From Hyphomicrobiales bacterium (GTDB lineage: Bacteria; Pseudomonadota; Alphaproteobacteria; Rhizobiales; Xanthobacteraceae): a stretch of 44,812 nucleotides of DNA. Location: positions 1 to 44,812 of the forward strand of contig JAJPKK010000091.1 in the NCBI GenBank assembly GCA_021323775.1, written 5' to 3'. How positions within the stretch are numbered: the stretch's first letter is position 1; every line of letters starts with the position of its first letter. The position numbers were made by a program, and so were the translations under genes. The notes below the pieces were generated by a model. It was given only the letters and a program-made list of their open reading frames with translations. It searched no databases and was not told the origin of the DNA. Below, one piece after another: positions 27,144 to 36,302 of the stretch.

Positions 27144-27860
27144 ATGCGCGAAGTGGTGTTCGATACCGAGACGACAGGCCTTGATCCTTATCAGGGCCAC
27201 CGGCTGGTCGAGATCGGCTGCGTCGAGCTGGTCAACCGCTTTCCCACCGGTCGGACGTTTCATCGCTACCTGAATCCCGAGCGGGACATGCCGGCCGAGG
27301 CATTCGCCATCCATGGCCTTTCGACTGAGTTCCTGAGGCCCCAGCCTGTCTTTGCAAACATTGCCGCAGACCTTCTTGCTTTTATCGGCGATGCCGCCTT
27401 GGTCGCGCACAACGCGGCATTCGATCTGGGCTTTCTCAACGCCGAGCTTGAGCGCGTCAACCAGGTGATCATTCCCCGTGATCGCCTGGTCGATACGTTG
27501 CTGCTGGCGCGGCGCAAATATCCCGGCAGCCCGAACCGCCTGGACGATCTGTGCGTCCGCTTCGGCATCGATAATAGCCGTCGCACCAAGCATGGCGCGC
27601 TGCTCGATGCCGAGTTGCTGGCCGAGGTTTACGTCGAGCTTGTCGATGCCCGGCAGGCCCAGCTCGGATTGGTTGCCATGCCGGCTTCTCCGATTGTGGT
27701 GAACAATTTTGCGATTGCCGCCAAGGTCCGTCCGGTTCCCCTGCCTCCGCGAGTGACCGAGGCCGAACGTGCTGCGCACAGCGCCCTGGTGGCGCAACTC
27801 GGCGCAAAAGCGATTTGGAATGACTACGCGCATACGAGCGCACAAGGCGCGCTCCAATGA
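27144..27860 (+). CDS. dnaQ: DNA polymerase III subunit epsilon (3'-5' proofreading exonuclease)
   Basis: A 238-residue DEDDh exonuclease. Asp7 and Glu9 (FDTETTG) form motif I, HNAAFD motif II, and HGALLDAELLAEVY motif III with the catalytic histidine. A short C-terminal tail should bind the polymerase alpha subunit. It proofreads during replication. It follows coaE by 27 bases and is convergent with the DUF1993 gene. Confidence 0.96.
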   Translation: MREVVFDTETTGLDPYQGHRLVEIGCVELVNRFPTGRTFHRYLNPERDMPAEAFAIHGLSTEFLRPQPVFANIAADLLAFIGDAALVAHNAAFDLGFLNAELERVNQVIIPRDRLVDTLLLARRKYPGSPNRLDDLCVRFGIDNSRRTKHGALLDAELLAEVYVELVDARQAQLGLVAMPASPIVVNNFAIAAKVRPVPLPPRVTEAERAAHSALVAQLGAKAIWNDYAHTSAQGALQ

Positions 27861-27898
27861 GGTCGAAGCAAAAAATAACGTCGAAGCAACAAACGTCG

Positions 27899-27920
27899 AT
27901 GGCCGGACTTGTCCGGCCAT
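27899..27920. terminator. Palindrome downstream of dnaQ (family C core)
   Basis: ATGGCCGGAC (27899-27908) and GTCCGGCCAT (27911-27920) form a perfect 10-bp inverted repeat around TT, followed by GTTTGGG. Its position between convergent dnaQ and the DUF1993 gene suggests a terminator; its sequence matches the core of the family C repeats. Confidence 0.5.
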
Positions 27921-27954
27921 GTTTGGGTCAGCACGCGCTCTGACGCACGATTTC

Positions 27955-28479
27955 TCACGTCATCTTCATCGGGATCGCGCCAAGGAAGTCGCGCTTGCCA
28001 ATATCGACGCCGCAGTGACGCAGGATCGCGTAGGCGGCGGTAAGATGGAAATAGAAGTTCGGCAACACGAAATGGTTGAGGTAGTCGGCGCCCTTCATGT
28101 GCCCTTTGTTGGTCGGGCCGAGCGGAAACGTAATGTCATGGTCAGCAGCCCCGTCGACCTTCTTCAGATCGATTGACTTCAGATAAGCCAGCGTTCTGGC
28201 CAGCCGATCCTTCAACTGATCGATTGTCGTTTCATTGTCCTCATGACGCGGCGGCTCCACGCCGGCGAGCCGGGAGATGCCATTCTTGGCCTGATCCGAT
28301 GCGATCTGCACCTGCCGCACCAGCGGGAACATGTCAGGATACAGCCGGGACTGAAGCAATACCGAGGGGTCGATCTTCTTGGCCGCTGCATATGCGGCGG
28401 CCTTGTCGAGAACCCCTGACAAGGCTGACAGACCGATCTCGAAGACCGGGACCGATGACGTTGACATCGAAAACGACAT
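27955..28479 (-). CDS. DUF1993 family protein
   Basis: A 174-residue protein matching the DUF1993 family by its start (FEIGLSALSGVLDKAAAYA), by LYPDMFPLVRQVQIASDQAK and by YLNHFVLPNFYFHLTAAYAI. The family is predicted to be a helical bundle of the DinB/YfiT type; its function is unknown. ATG 28479 is supported by GAGGTG upstream; ATG 28467 is an alternative. No signal peptide. It lies downstream of secB on the same strand, across a palindromic repeat. Confidence 0.85.
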   Translation of the reverse strand: MSFSMSTSSVPVFEIGLSALSGVLDKAAAYAAAKKIDPSVLLQSRLYPDMFPLVRQVQIASDQAKNGISRLAGVEPPRHEDNETTIDQLKDRLARTLAYLKSIDLKKVDGAADHDITFPLGPTNKGHMKGADYLNHFVLPNFYFHLTAAYAILRHCGVDIGKRDFLGAIPMKMT

Positions 28480-28549
28480 GCGAGGCACCTCGATGGCTTG
28501 GTCAGGCTGTAAGCGGGGCAAAGCTCGTGGCAGGTCCTGCTCGGCTCAT

Positions 28550-28619
28550 GCCCGGGCTTGTCGTCCGGCGATCCTATAATTTGGCGCTGCGCCATCCGGA
28601 TCGCCGGGACGGGCCCGGC
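28550..28619. repeat. Best-preserved family C palindromic repeat
   Basis: GCCCGGGCTTGTCG with CCGGCGATCC (28565-28574) pairs with GGATCGCCGG (28598-28607) and GACGGGCCCGGC. The loop holds TATAATTTGGCGCTGCGCCA, itself able to fold. Related copies are at 6232-6361, 12028-12118 and 13889-13950. Confidence 0.6.
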
Positions 28620-28649
28620 GCTGACGCCATGAGTTTTGCCCCTCTTACA

Positions 28650-29141
28650 TCAGACTTGGGTAACCGGTTGCGCGGCCTGCATTTCTGCCAGTTTTCTCTG
28701 GTAGAGCCCGACAAAATCGACCGGGTTCAACATCAATGGCGGGAAGCCGCCATTGGAAATGGCGGTCGATATGATCTCCCGCGCAAACGGGAACAGGAGC
28801 CGCGGGCACTCGATCATCAGCAGCGGGCCGAGATTTTCTTGCGGGATGTTCATCAGCCGAAACACTCCCGCATAATTAAGGTCGAAGGCGAACAGGACAT
28901 TGCCGCCCTGTTCGGCCTTTCCTTCGAGCTTCAGCTCGACCTCGAAATCCGTGTTCGATATCTGGCGCGGATTGACATTGATCTGAATGCCGATTTGCGG
29001 CTGCTGCTGTTGCATCAGCGATTGCGGCGCATTGGGATTTTCAAACGAAAAGTCCTTGGAATACTGCACCAGCACGCTGAGACTAGGCATGTTCTCGGGT
29101 GCTGCGGGGGCTGGACCGTCACCGCCGTTCTTTGTTGTCAT
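28650..29141 (-). CDS. secB: Protein-export chaperone SecB
   Basis: A 163-residue SecB. Family features include [24 protein letters not shown]-like ([15 protein letters not shown]) and [25 protein letters not shown]. SecB tetramers hold unfolded precursors for SecA. Glutamine-rich ([10 protein letters not shown]) near residue 45. The position near dnaQ and fxsA is usual in this order. Confidence 0.96.
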   Translation of the reverse strand: MTTKNGGDGPAPAAPENMPSLSVLVQYSKDFSFENPNAPQSLMQQQQPQIGIQINVNPRQISNTDFEVELKLEGKAEQGGNVLFAFDLNYAGVFRLMNIPQENLGPLLMIECPRLLFPFAREIISTAISNGGFPPLMLNPVDFVGLYQRKLAEMQAAQPVTQV

Positions 29142-29304
29142 GATGTCTCTCCGCCGACTTCCGCAACCCTGCTGAACCGTTCGCGCGTGTGGCTATCACA
29201 AGCGGAAAAGCGGAACAAGGTTGCTGCGTTCATCAATTTTCGGCCCTGCCCTCCGATCGTTCCGCAACGGTGGGGCGTCCGGGATGACGGCATTGGCCGG
29301 CGCT

Positions 29305-29766
29305 TCATTTTCTGGGTGGGTCGCCGGACGAGGGTAGTTTCGGGCTGGGCAGGGACTGCCACTCATCGGGTGCGAGATCAACGATTTCGGGCTGGGCCTG
29401 GCGCTGGCCTGCCGCAAGCAGGCGCCGGCACCCGGCCAACAACCATCGGCGAGAGAGCGGAAGTAATATCATAATGCCCAGCACGCTCGTCACAAAGCCA
29501 GGTATCAGGAGGAGGAGCCCGCCGACACTTGGCGCCATTTCCGGACGCGCCAACGTTGCGGCGGCGACTCCATTGGCTCCGGCCACTCGAAACCGCGCTG
29601 CATCGCTGCTAAAATGCCGCAGGACGAGAAGTCCGGCGAAGGACATCAGCAAAATCAGAAAAAGGGCCTTCGCGAAGCCCATCGTGGCCGCGACAAGGAT
29701 GAACGCCACAATTTCCGCCGCGGGCCACGCTAGTAACGCCATGGCAACCAGCTTGATGAGACGCAT
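29305..29766 (-). CDS. fxsA: FxsA-family inner-membrane protein
   Basis: A 153-residue membrane protein of the FxsA family (FxsA overproduction relieves F-plasmid exclusion of phage T7). Spans are at about 5-25 and 28-45, plus a third hydrophobic pair around the diagnostic GGLLLLIPGFVTSVLGIMIL. The C-terminal tail is soluble. ATG 29766 is preferred to TTG 29784. It is divergent from the Tim44-like gene. Confidence 0.88.
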   Translation of the reverse strand: MRLIKLVAMALLAWPAAEIVAFILVAATMGFAKALFLILLMSFAGLLVLRHFSSDAARFRVAGANGVAAATLARPEMAPSVGGLLLLIPGFVTSVLGIMILLPLSRRWLLAGCRRLLAAGQRQAQPEIVDLAPDEWQSLPSPKLPSSGDPPRK

Positions 29767-30035
29767 CGGTCTGAGTTCCTTCAATCATGTCTCCGGCCTG
29801 CGGCTGCGATTTTTGCCCTTCCGCAATGCCGGGACATCGTGTTGGCGTACAGGGCTCGATGGTCTAAAGTTGCATTGCATACAAAAGCCCGGTTGGGCCG
29901 GCAAAATTCAGACCTGGAATCACATCACAGATTCCCCAATATAGGCGTATCGGCAGCCAGGGAGAGTAGCAGGAAAAAAATCCAATTTCACGAGCACCCG
30001 CACGTGCGGTGCAGCTGCCCAGGAAAGCATGAGAC

Positions 30036-30737
30036 GTGTTCGACACAACCACCATACTCTTACTGGCGGTCGCAGTACTGATATTCCTAAAGCTGCGCAG
30101 CGTGCTCGGCCAACGAACCGGCCGCGAGCGGCCGCCCTATGATCCATATTCGGCGCCGGATGCCGTGCGCAAGTCGTCAGCCGAGAAGGTAGTGCCTCTC
30201 CCCCAACGCGCAAGCGAGTCCACGAGACCGGCGGAAACGCCCGAGCCGCCGGATCGCTACGCGGGTTTCGCTGCGGCGGGCTCGACGGTGGCGAGAGGGC
30301 TCGATGCCATATCCGCGGCCGACAAAAATTTCGATGTGAAGCAGTTCATCGCGGGAGCGAGGGCAGCCTACGAGATGATCGTGACGGCTTACGCCGTGGG
30401 CGATCGGCGGTCACTGAAGAACCTGTTGGCGCGCGAGGTCTATGAGGGCTTCGACGCCGTGATTCGCGAGCGGGAGGCGCGAGGCGAGACTGTTGAAACG
30501 CGGTTCATATCCATCGACTCGGCGGAGATAACGAACGCGGAGTTGCGTGGCAAAGTGGCGCAGCTCACTCTTCGCTTTGTGTCCCAGTTGGTGTCGGCCA
30601 CCCGTAACCGCAGCGGCAACGTGATCGATGGCAATCCGGATGTGGTCACCAGTGTCACCGACGTTTGGACTTTCGCCCGGGAGGTGACGTCGCGTGATCC
30701 AAACTGGAACCTGATCGCCACCGAGGGCGGCACCTGA
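30036..30737 (+). CDS. Tim44-like domain protein
   Basis: A 233-residue protein with an N-terminal membrane span (TTILLLAVAVLIFLKL), the conserved RSVLGQRTGRERPP, a Pro-rich linker, and a C-terminal Tim44-like domain (FIAGARAAYEMIVTAYAVGD ... TDVWTFAREV, DPNWNLIAT). Tim44 is a mitochondrial import motor subunit; the bacterial homologues (TimA in Caulobacter) are inner-membrane proteins of poorly known role. The start is GTG 30036. It precedes mltA by 13 bases, so an envelope operon is likely. Confidence 0.9.
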   Translation: MFDTTTILLLAVAVLIFLKLRSVLGQRTGRERPPYDPYSAPDAVRKSSAEKVVPLPQRASESTRPAETPEPPDRYAGFAAAGSTVARGLDAISAADKNFDVKQFIAGARAAYEMIVTAYAVGDRRSLKNLLAREVYEGFDAVIREREARGETVETRFISIDSAEITNAELRGKVAQLTLRFVSQLVSATRNRSGNVIDGNPDVVTSVTDVWTFAREVTSRDPNWNLIATEGGT

Positions 30738-30750
30738 TCCGCAGTGCGCC

Positions 30751-32259
30751 ATGAGTACGCGGTCATTCGGATTGGTCTTTTTGTTGGCCGTGTTGGCATC
30801 GGGCGTGGCTGCAACAGCAGAGGTTGCGGATGCCCGTCCGAGCCGGTCGCAGCCACCTGATGGCGCCGCCGCAACCCTTTCGACCCTGAGGCCAGGCGAC
30901 AGGGCCAATGCGAGGTCTGCCGCGCGTCAGATGACCGGGCCGCCCGCTTCCGTCGGGACGCGCGCCCGAACAGGCTCGACGCCCGAGCCTCTACGCATCC
31001 CGGATGCGGCGCTCGAGCCGACCGGCTGGGGCGACCTCGACGGCTGGAGTAGCGACGATCACGCCAGCGCGTTTGCAACCTTCCAGGCAAGCTGCCGCCC
31101 GATTGTACGCTCCAAGCCCGTGGACGACGGCAAACCAGTCCGCGCCGCGTTACTGAAGGTCTGCGCTCGGGCTCTCAAAGCCGGACCTCTCAAGGGCGCC
31201 GCGGCGCGGGAGTTCTTCGAGGACAACTTCCTGCCGATTCGCATTCGCAAGCTGGGCGACGCCGCCGGATTCCTCACGGGTTATTACGAGCCAATCGTCG
31301 AGGGCTCGCGTTTCCCAACGCGGGAATTCACAGTACCGCTCTACCGGCGGCCGCCCGATCTGGTCGCGGCCGGGGCAACCCAACCAGGAGGGCCGTTTCC
31401 CAATACCGGACGCGCATTCCGGCGAACCCCGGAGGGGGATCTCGTCCCTTATTACGATCGCGGCGAAATCGAAGAGGGCGCGCTCGACGGCCAGCACCTG
31501 GAAATCTGCTGGCTGCGGAGCGCCACGGATGCGCTGTTCATCCAGATTCAAGGCTCGGCGCGGGTCAAACTGGAAGACGGGACCATGCTGCGCCTCAACT
31601 ACGATGCGCACAACGGCTACCCCTATACGCCGGTCGGCCGGGTGCTGATTGATCGCAACATCATTCCACGCGAAGAAATGTCGATGCGCCGAATCCGGGA
31701 ATGGATGCAAGCCAACCCGGACGAGGCCCGGGACGTGCGTCGCCAGAACAGGTCCGTGGTGTTTTTCCGTATCGTCGGACTGAACGACGATGGCGAGCCG
31801 CTTGGAGCCCAGGGGATCCGGCTGTCGGCTGGCCGTTCCATCGCGGTGGACAAGGCGTTGCATGTTTACGGCACGCCGTTTTTCATCGCGGCAGACCTTC
31901 CGCTCGCGGGCCCGACAGCGAGCACTCCCTTCCGCCGCACCATGATTGCTCAAGACACCGGTTCCGCCATTGTCGGCCCGGCCCGCGCCGATCTTTATTT
32001 CGGCGCCGGCGACGAGGCGGCTCAGATCGCGGGACGTATCCGCCAACCGGGCCAGTTTGCTCTTCTTCTCCCGCGTGATCTCGACCCCGTCGCTGCCGGC
32101 GCCCATATGCCATTGCCGCCCGTCAAGCCGGCCCCGCCGGTCACCGGCCGGCGGCATCCGCCGGCTCGAACGCCGGGCCGCGACCGCTTGGAGTCGAAAT
32201 CGGAGCCGATTTCCGTTCGGTTCGAACGCGTACATCCGTTGCGCCGGCTGATCCGATGA
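30751..32259 (+). CDS. mltA: Membrane-bound lytic murein transglycosylase A (MltA)
   Basis: A 502-residue protein. The signal peptide is about the first 28 residues (FGLVFLLAVLASGVAATAEV) without a lipobox, so it may be periplasmic rather than a lipoprotein as in E. coli. The MltA domain includes GFLTGYYEPIVEGSR and the 3D domain AQDTGSAIVGPARADLYFG, with the catalytic Asp in that region. It cleaves glycan strands to 1,6-anhydro products. A low-complexity linker (30-90) and a Pro/Arg-rich tail extend it beyond usual lengths. The stop overlaps the smr start by four bases. Confidence 0.94.
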   Translation: MSTRSFGLVFLLAVLASGVAATAEVADARPSRSQPPDGAAATLSTLRPGDRANARSAARQMTGPPASVGTRARTGSTPEPLRIPDAALEPTGWGDLDGWSSDDHASAFATFQASCRPIVRSKPVDDGKPVRAALLKVCARALKAGPLKGAAAREFFEDNFLPIRIRKLGDAAGFLTGYYEPIVEGSRFPTREFTVPLYRRPPDLVAAGATQPGGPFPNTGRAFRRTPEGDLVPYYDRGEIEEGALDGQHLEICWLRSATDALFIQIQGSARVKLEDGTMLRLNYDAHNGYPYTPVGRVLIDRNIIPREEMSMRRIREWMQANPDEARDVRRQNRSVVFFRIVGLNDDGEPLGAQGIRLSAGRSIAVDKALHVYGTPFFIAADLPLAGPTASTPFRRTMIAQDTGSAIVGPARADLYFGAGDEAAQIAGRIRQPGQFALLLPRDLDPVAAGAHMPLPPVKPAPPVTGRRHPPARTPGRDRLESKSEPISVRFERVHPLRRLIR

Positions 32260-32846
32260 CCAACGGAAAACCCGCGCCGAAATTGCTGCTCCCGCGGCGT
32301 TGCCGCGCGCTGACCCCAGACGAGGAACATTTGTGGTCCCTGGTTGCGCGCACCGTCCGGCCGTTGCGGCATGGCAAGAAACCAATGAGCGACGCGCGGC
32401 GCGGTACAGGCGTCCGGCATGGGGCGCGGTCAGCCGCAGACACGGCCGGCGCTGCTGAACCGCGCGTTGCGGCCTCGCCTCGACTCGCCTTGACGGCGCC
32501 GGGGCTGAGCCCTGTCTTGCGCAAGGAAAAGCAGAAGCTCGCCAAGGGGCGCACGTCTGTAGATGCGCGTATCGACCTGCACGGCATGACGCAGGCCGAG
32601 GCCTATGGGGCCCTGCGGAGGCTCCTCCATCGCTCGCAGGCGAACGGCGCGAAATTCGTGCTGGTGATCACCGGAAAGGGATTGCCGAACGCGTCGCGCC
32701 GCGAGCGCGGGGTTTTACGCCGCCACGTGCCCATGTGGCTCGCGCTGCCGGAGTTTCGCCGCTACGTGCTCGGCTTCGATGTCGCCGATGCGGGGCATGG
32801 CGGGGAAGGCGCGCTCTACGTTCGTCTGCGCAAGGCGAAGGTGTAG
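32256..32846 (+). CDS. Smr-domain protein
   Basis: A 196-residue protein with a C-terminal Smr (small MutS-related) domain: the DLHGMTQAEAYGALRRLL helix, the ITGKG motif (LVITGKGLPN) and GEGALYVRLRK at the end. Smr domains are nucleases or nucleic-acid-binding modules. The N-terminal 80 residues are basic and low complexity. ATG 32256 overlaps the mltA stop (ATGA), a conserved mltA-smr pairing. Confidence 0.93.
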   Translation: MTNGKPAPKLLLPRRCRALTPDEEHLWSLVARTVRPLRHGKKPMSDARRGTGVRHGARSAADTAGAAEPRVAASPRLALTAPGLSPVLRKEKQKLAKGRTSVDARIDLHGMTQAEAYGALRRLLHRSQANGAKFVLVITGKGLPNASRRERGVLRRHVPMWLALPEFRRYVLGFDVADAGHGGEGALYVRLRKAKV

Positions 32847-32887
32847 CGACCGCGTCGAAACAGTATTTCAATCGAATCGGGACCCGC

Positions 32888-32893
32888 TATAGT
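32888..32893 (+). promoter_or_regulatory. Possible -10 element for the small lysine-rich gene
   Basis: TATAGT lies 36 bases before the ATG at 32929. No good -35 is apparent (TTTCAA at 32867-32872 leaves only a 15-base spacer), so the call is tentative. Confidence 0.3.
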
Positions 32894-32928
32894 AAAGCTC
32901 TTCGCAGGCAGAACTAAAGGAGCTCGCC

Positions 32929-33066
32929 ATGGCGAAAGGTCAGTTGAGAAGCCCGAAAGAAAAGAAAAAGCCGAAGGCTGAGTGGAACAAGAAAAAGAAG
33001 GGGGGGCCGGTTCCGCAGCCTTCCACTGTGGGACAGCTTCAATCCACGGCCACCAAGAAGGCGTGA
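32929..33066 (+). CDS. Small lysine-rich protein, function unknown
   Basis: A 45-residue ORF, MAKGQLRSPKEKKKPKAEWN then a KKKKGG run and QPSTVGQLQSTATKKA. AGGAG lies six bases before the ATG. About a third of the residues are lysine, giving a high positive charge with no hydrophobic segment; it could contact RNA, DNA or ribosomes (inference). Small basic proteins beginning MAKGQ with a lysine-rich middle recur in Alphaproteobacteria as unannotated proteins, as far as I recall. It follows smr on the same strand after 82 bases. Confidence 0.72.
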   Translation: MAKGQLRSPKEKKKPKAEWNKKKKGGPVPQPSTVGQLQSTATKKA

Positions 33067-33289
33067 ACCAGCATTGAACCGCGGCGCCGCCGCGCTGGCC
33101 GCGCGACCGGCTGGACTTGTGTTCGCCGGTGTTGGGGCATAGCTGCGCGTTGCGAGATTCGTCGCGGTATTCCAAGGTATTCTGTGCCGAGCGACGCGAG
33201 TCGTCGGGAGGGGCGATTTTTTTGGCCGCGCGGGAAAGATAAACCAGTGCGGGCGACGTTCAGGCGCAGGCGGGCGCTGACCGGATGGG

Positions 33290-34597
33290 TCAGAGAATAA
33301 ACCGGCTCAGGTCGGCGTTCTTGGCGAGGTCGGCGACGCGGCTCCTGACATAATCCCCATCGATTTTCACCACGTCGTTTGCTCGGTCGGGGGCGCCGAA
33401 CGAGATGTCGTCGAGCACACGCTCCATCACCGTCTGCAGGCGCCGGGCTCCGATGTTCTCGACGGTCGAGTTGACCGAGACCGCTACGTCCGCGATGGCG
33501 TCGATGGAGTCATCGGTGAACTCGAGCGTGACGCCCTCGGTTGCGATCAGCGCCACATATTGTTTGATCAGCGAAGCCTCGGGCTCGGTGAGGATGCGTT
33601 TCAGGTCATTGCGCGTGAGCGGCTTGAGTTCGACGCGGATCGGCAAGCGGCCTTGCAGCTCCGGCAATAAGTCGGATGGCTTCGAGAGGTGGAACGCGCC
33701 TGATGCAATGAACAAAATATGGTCCGTCTTGACCGTGCCGTGCTTGGTCGACACCGTGGTGCCTTCAATCAAAGGGAGCAGATCGCGTTGCACGCCCTCG
33801 CGAGACACGTCCCCGCCAATTCGGCCGTCGCGCGCGCAAATCTTGTCAATCTCATCGAGAAACACGATGCCGTTATTCTCGACGGCTTTGATGGCTTCCT
33901 GCACGAGCCGGTCCTGGTCGAGCAGCTTGTCGGATTCCTCATTGATCAGGAGTTCGTGGGATTCTTTCACGGTGACCCGGCGCGTCTTGGTCCGGCCGCC
34001 GCCGAGCTTGCCGAAGATGTCGCCGATCGAGATAGCGCCCATTTGAGCGCCCGGCAGACCGGGTATTTCGAACAGCGGAAAGCCGGCTGTCCCCGTCTGC
34101 AGCTCAATCTCGATCTCTTTGTCGTCGAGTTCGCCAGCGCGCAGCTTCTTGCGGAAGGTCTCCTTCGTGGAGGCGCTGGCGGCCGGGCCGACCAGCGCGT
34201 CGACAACGCGATCCTCGGCGGCGACATGCGCCCTGGCCTGCACCTCTTTGCGTTTCTTCTCGCGCGTGAGGCCGATCCCGATTTCGACCAGATCACGAAC
34301 GATCTGCTCGACATCCCGGCCCACATAGCCCACTTCGGTGAATTTGGTCGCCTCAACCTTGAGAAAAGGCGCGCCTGCGAGCTTAGCCAGCCGGCGTGAG
34401 ATTTCGGTTTTCCCGACGCCGGTCGGGCCGATCATAAGGATATTCTTCGGCATCACTTCTTCGCGCAGCTTCTCATCGAGCTGCAGCCTGCGCCAGCGGT
34501 TGCGCAATGCGATCGCCACGGCACGCTTGGCATCGCCCTGGCCCACGATGTAGCGGTCAAGCTCGGAGACAATCTCGCGTGGGGAAAAATCGGTCAT
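33290..34597 (-). CDS. hslU: ATP-dependent protease ATPase subunit HslU
   Basis: An AAA+ unfoldase of about 435 residues that feeds substrates to HslV. The N-terminus [17 protein letters not shown], Walker [16 protein letters not shown], Walker [11 protein letters not shown], the intermediate I-domain and the C-terminal end DLSRFIL (which docks in HslV) are all present. ATG 34597 is preferred because GGCGG then has normal spacing; ATG 34603 is two codons upstream and also possible. It follows hslV on the same strand. Confidence 0.97.
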   Translation of the reverse strand: MTDFSPREIVSELDRYIVGQGDAKRAVAIALRNRWRRLQLDEKLREEVMPKNILMIGPTGVGKTEISRRLAKLAGAPFLKVEATKFTEVGYVGRDVEQIVRDLVEIGIGLTREKKRKEVQARAHVAAEDRVVDALVGPAASASTKETFRKKLRAGELDDKEIEIELQTGTAGFPLFEIPGLPGAQMGAISIGDIFGKLGGGRTKTRRVTVKESHELLINEESDKLLDQDRLVQEAIKAVENNGIVFLDEIDKICARDGRIGGDVSREGVQRDLLPLIEGTTVSTKHGTVKTDHILFIASGAFHLSKPSDLLPELQGRLPIRVELKPLTRNDLKRILTEPEASLIKQYVALIATEGVTLEFTDDSIDAIADVAVSVNSTVENIGARRLQTVMERVLDDISFGAPDRANDVVKIDGDYVRSRVADLAKNADLSRFIL

Positions 34598-34636
34598 GGT
34601 CATCCGCCATCAAGAGCGTTTGCGTGTTCGCGAAGC

Positions 34637-35197
34637 TCAAACGGTGTTCAATGCTTCGACAGTGACGCTGCGGTTGGTGTAGACGCAGATGTCGGCCGCA
34701 ATCGCCATCGCCTTTCTCACGATTGATTCCGCGTCCATGTCAGTGTCGAGAAGTGCCCGCGCTGCCGCAAGGGCGTAATTGCCGCCGGAGCCGATCCCCA
34801 TGACTCCGTTCTCGGGCTCAAGCACGTCGCCCGTGCCGGTCAGCACGAGGGTGACCTGAGCATCTGCGACCAGCATCATGGCCTCAAGGCGGCGGAGATA
34901 GCGATCCGTCCGCCAGTCCTTGGCGAGCTCTACGGCCGCGCGCATGAGCTGACCCGGATATTGCTCCAGTTTGCCTTCCAGGCGTTCGAAGAGCGTGAAG
35001 GCGTCGGCGGTCGCGCCGGCAAAGCCGCCGATCACGTCGCCCTTTGCCAGGCGGCGGACCTTTTTTGCATTGGCCTTGATGATCGTCTGGCCAACGGAGA
35101 CTTGACCGTCGGCGCCGATCACCACAGCGCCGCCCTTGCGGACAGTGAGAACGGTGGTTCCGTGCCAAAGATGAGAATTTTGGGGCAGCATGGGCAT
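34637..35197 (-). CDS. hslV: ATP-dependent protease peptidase subunit HslV
   Basis: A 186-residue proteasome-type peptidase. Removal of the short propeptide (ending HLWHG) exposes the catalytic threonine of [10 protein letters not shown]. Other motifs are [19 protein letters not shown] and [16 protein letters not shown]. It assembles as a double hexamer with HslU. ATG 35197 is followed by ATG 35191. It is divergent from hisB across 377 bases. Confidence 0.97.
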   Translation of the reverse strand: MPMLPQNSHLWHGTTVLTVRKGGAVVIGADGQVSVGQTIIKANAKKVRRLAKGDVIGGFAGATADAFTLFERLEGKLEQYPGQLMRAAVELAKDWRTDRYLRRLEAMMLVADAQVTLVLTGTGDVLEPENGVMGIGSGGNYALAAARALLDTDMDAESIVRKAMAIAADICVYTNRSVTVEALNTV

Positions 35198-35574
35198 TGC
35201 TCAACGGTTCATCTATGCACTCACGCGCGCCAAGGCAAATCTGGATTGGCGCCTCGACGCGCCTGGATGAGCAGGGGACGCGCCTGGATGAGTAGCCCGG
35301 GTTGAGCGTCAGCGAAACCCGAGGAACAGCGTTGCCATCCGGTAGGGCGGCCCGAATTCAGCCTAAGTTTACCGTCGGGCCGGATTATCTCCGGCCTTCC
35401 GCCCCAAGGCACACTTCGGCCGGACGGCTCAAGCGGCCGACGGACGTCATCAGATGGACGTCATCAAGTTGCGATGCCAAGTAGCCGGAAGCCGATGCAG
35501 CGTCGGCGCTGGTAGCGGGATTCGCCAACCCCTGTTAGAAACGCGCCCGAGAATCTGGCCCGGAGAGACCGCCC
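35198..35574. repeat. hslV-hisB divergent gap with direct and inverted repeats
   Basis: No gene is supported. GACGCGCCTGGATGAG occurs twice, at 35256-35271 and 35277-35292 (period 21). A family D palindrome follows (TAGCCCGGGTTGAGCG ... AACCCGAGG, 35293-35324), with arms CGGGTT and AACCCG. GGACGTCATCA occurs twice at 35442-35452 and 35456-35466 (period 14). The hslV and hisB promoters must also lie here; I cannot place them. Confidence 0.5.
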
Positions 35575-36168
35575 ATGCGCAAGGCAGCGGTAAAGCGCGC
35601 GACCAAGGAAACCGATGTCACGGTTGCAATTGATCTTGACGGGGAGGGAGCTGCGTCAATCTCGACCGGGATCGGCTTTCTCGATCATATGCTTGATCTG
35701 CTTGCCCGGCACTCCCGGATCGATATCGCCGTCAAGGCCGTCGGCGACCTGCACATTGACCCTCACCACACTGCCGAAGACGTCGCGATCGCGCTGGGAC
35801 AGGCCGTGAAGCAGGCACTCGGCGACATGAAAGGCGTCACCCGCTATGCCGATGTGCATGTGCCCATGGACGAGGCGCTGACCCGCGTCGCCATTGACTT
35901 GTCCGGGCGCCCCTTCCTGGTGTTTCGGACGGCGTTCCGCTCCGACAGGATCGGAAGCTTTGACACCCAGCTCGTGAACGAATGGTTTCACGCTTTCGCC
36001 ATGAATGCCGGCATCACGCTTCACGTCGAGACTCTTTACGGAGCGAACGATCATCATATATCGGAGTCCTGCTTCAAGGGGCTTGCACGAGCCTTGCGGG
36101 CGGCGGTTGCAATTGATCCGCGAGGGAAGGACCAGGTGCCCTCGACCAAAGGCAGGCTGGGCGGCTGA
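35575..36168 (+). CDS. hisB: Imidazoleglycerol-phosphate dehydratase
   Basis: A 197-residue monofunctional HisB for the sixth step of histidine synthesis. The Mn2+-binding HHxAED motif appears as [31 protein letters not shown] and the second HH-E motif ([18 protein letters not shown]) are present. It is the first gene of the hisB-DUF2628-hisH-hisA-hisF-hisE-coaA run. Confidence 0.97.
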   Translation: MRKAAVKRATKETDVTVAIDLDGEGAASISTGIGFLDHMLDLLARHSRIDIAVKAVGDLHIDPHHTAEDVAIALGQAVKQALGDMKGVTRYADVHVPMDEALTRVAIDLSGRPFLVFRTAFRSDRIGSFDTQLVNEWFHAFAMNAGITLHVETLYGANDHHISESCFKGLARALRAAVAIDPRGKDQVPSTKGRLGG

Positions 36169-36302
36169 CGGCGCATCGATTGGATCGATGATCCTGTCCG
36201 GCGGGGCGCGACCGCTCCCTACCCTCCCTCGCCTCCTTGGGACGACAGCGGGGCAGCCGCACCGCGTTGCGAACGGCCTGCGTTCCGGAGTATGAATAAA
36301 TC

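Noticed and set aside
31150-32385. 411-codon minus-strand frame opposite mltA
   Set aside because: Antisense shadow; the plus-strand gene has the complete MltA and 3D domains.
35198-35574. Heat-shock (sigma32) promoter before hslV
   Set aside because: CTTGGC is present on the minus strand but no CCATNT-like -10 lies at the right distance.
35983-35999. GGTTTCACGCTTTC in hisB as a parS site
   Set aside because: Left half only; it is explained by hisB codons.
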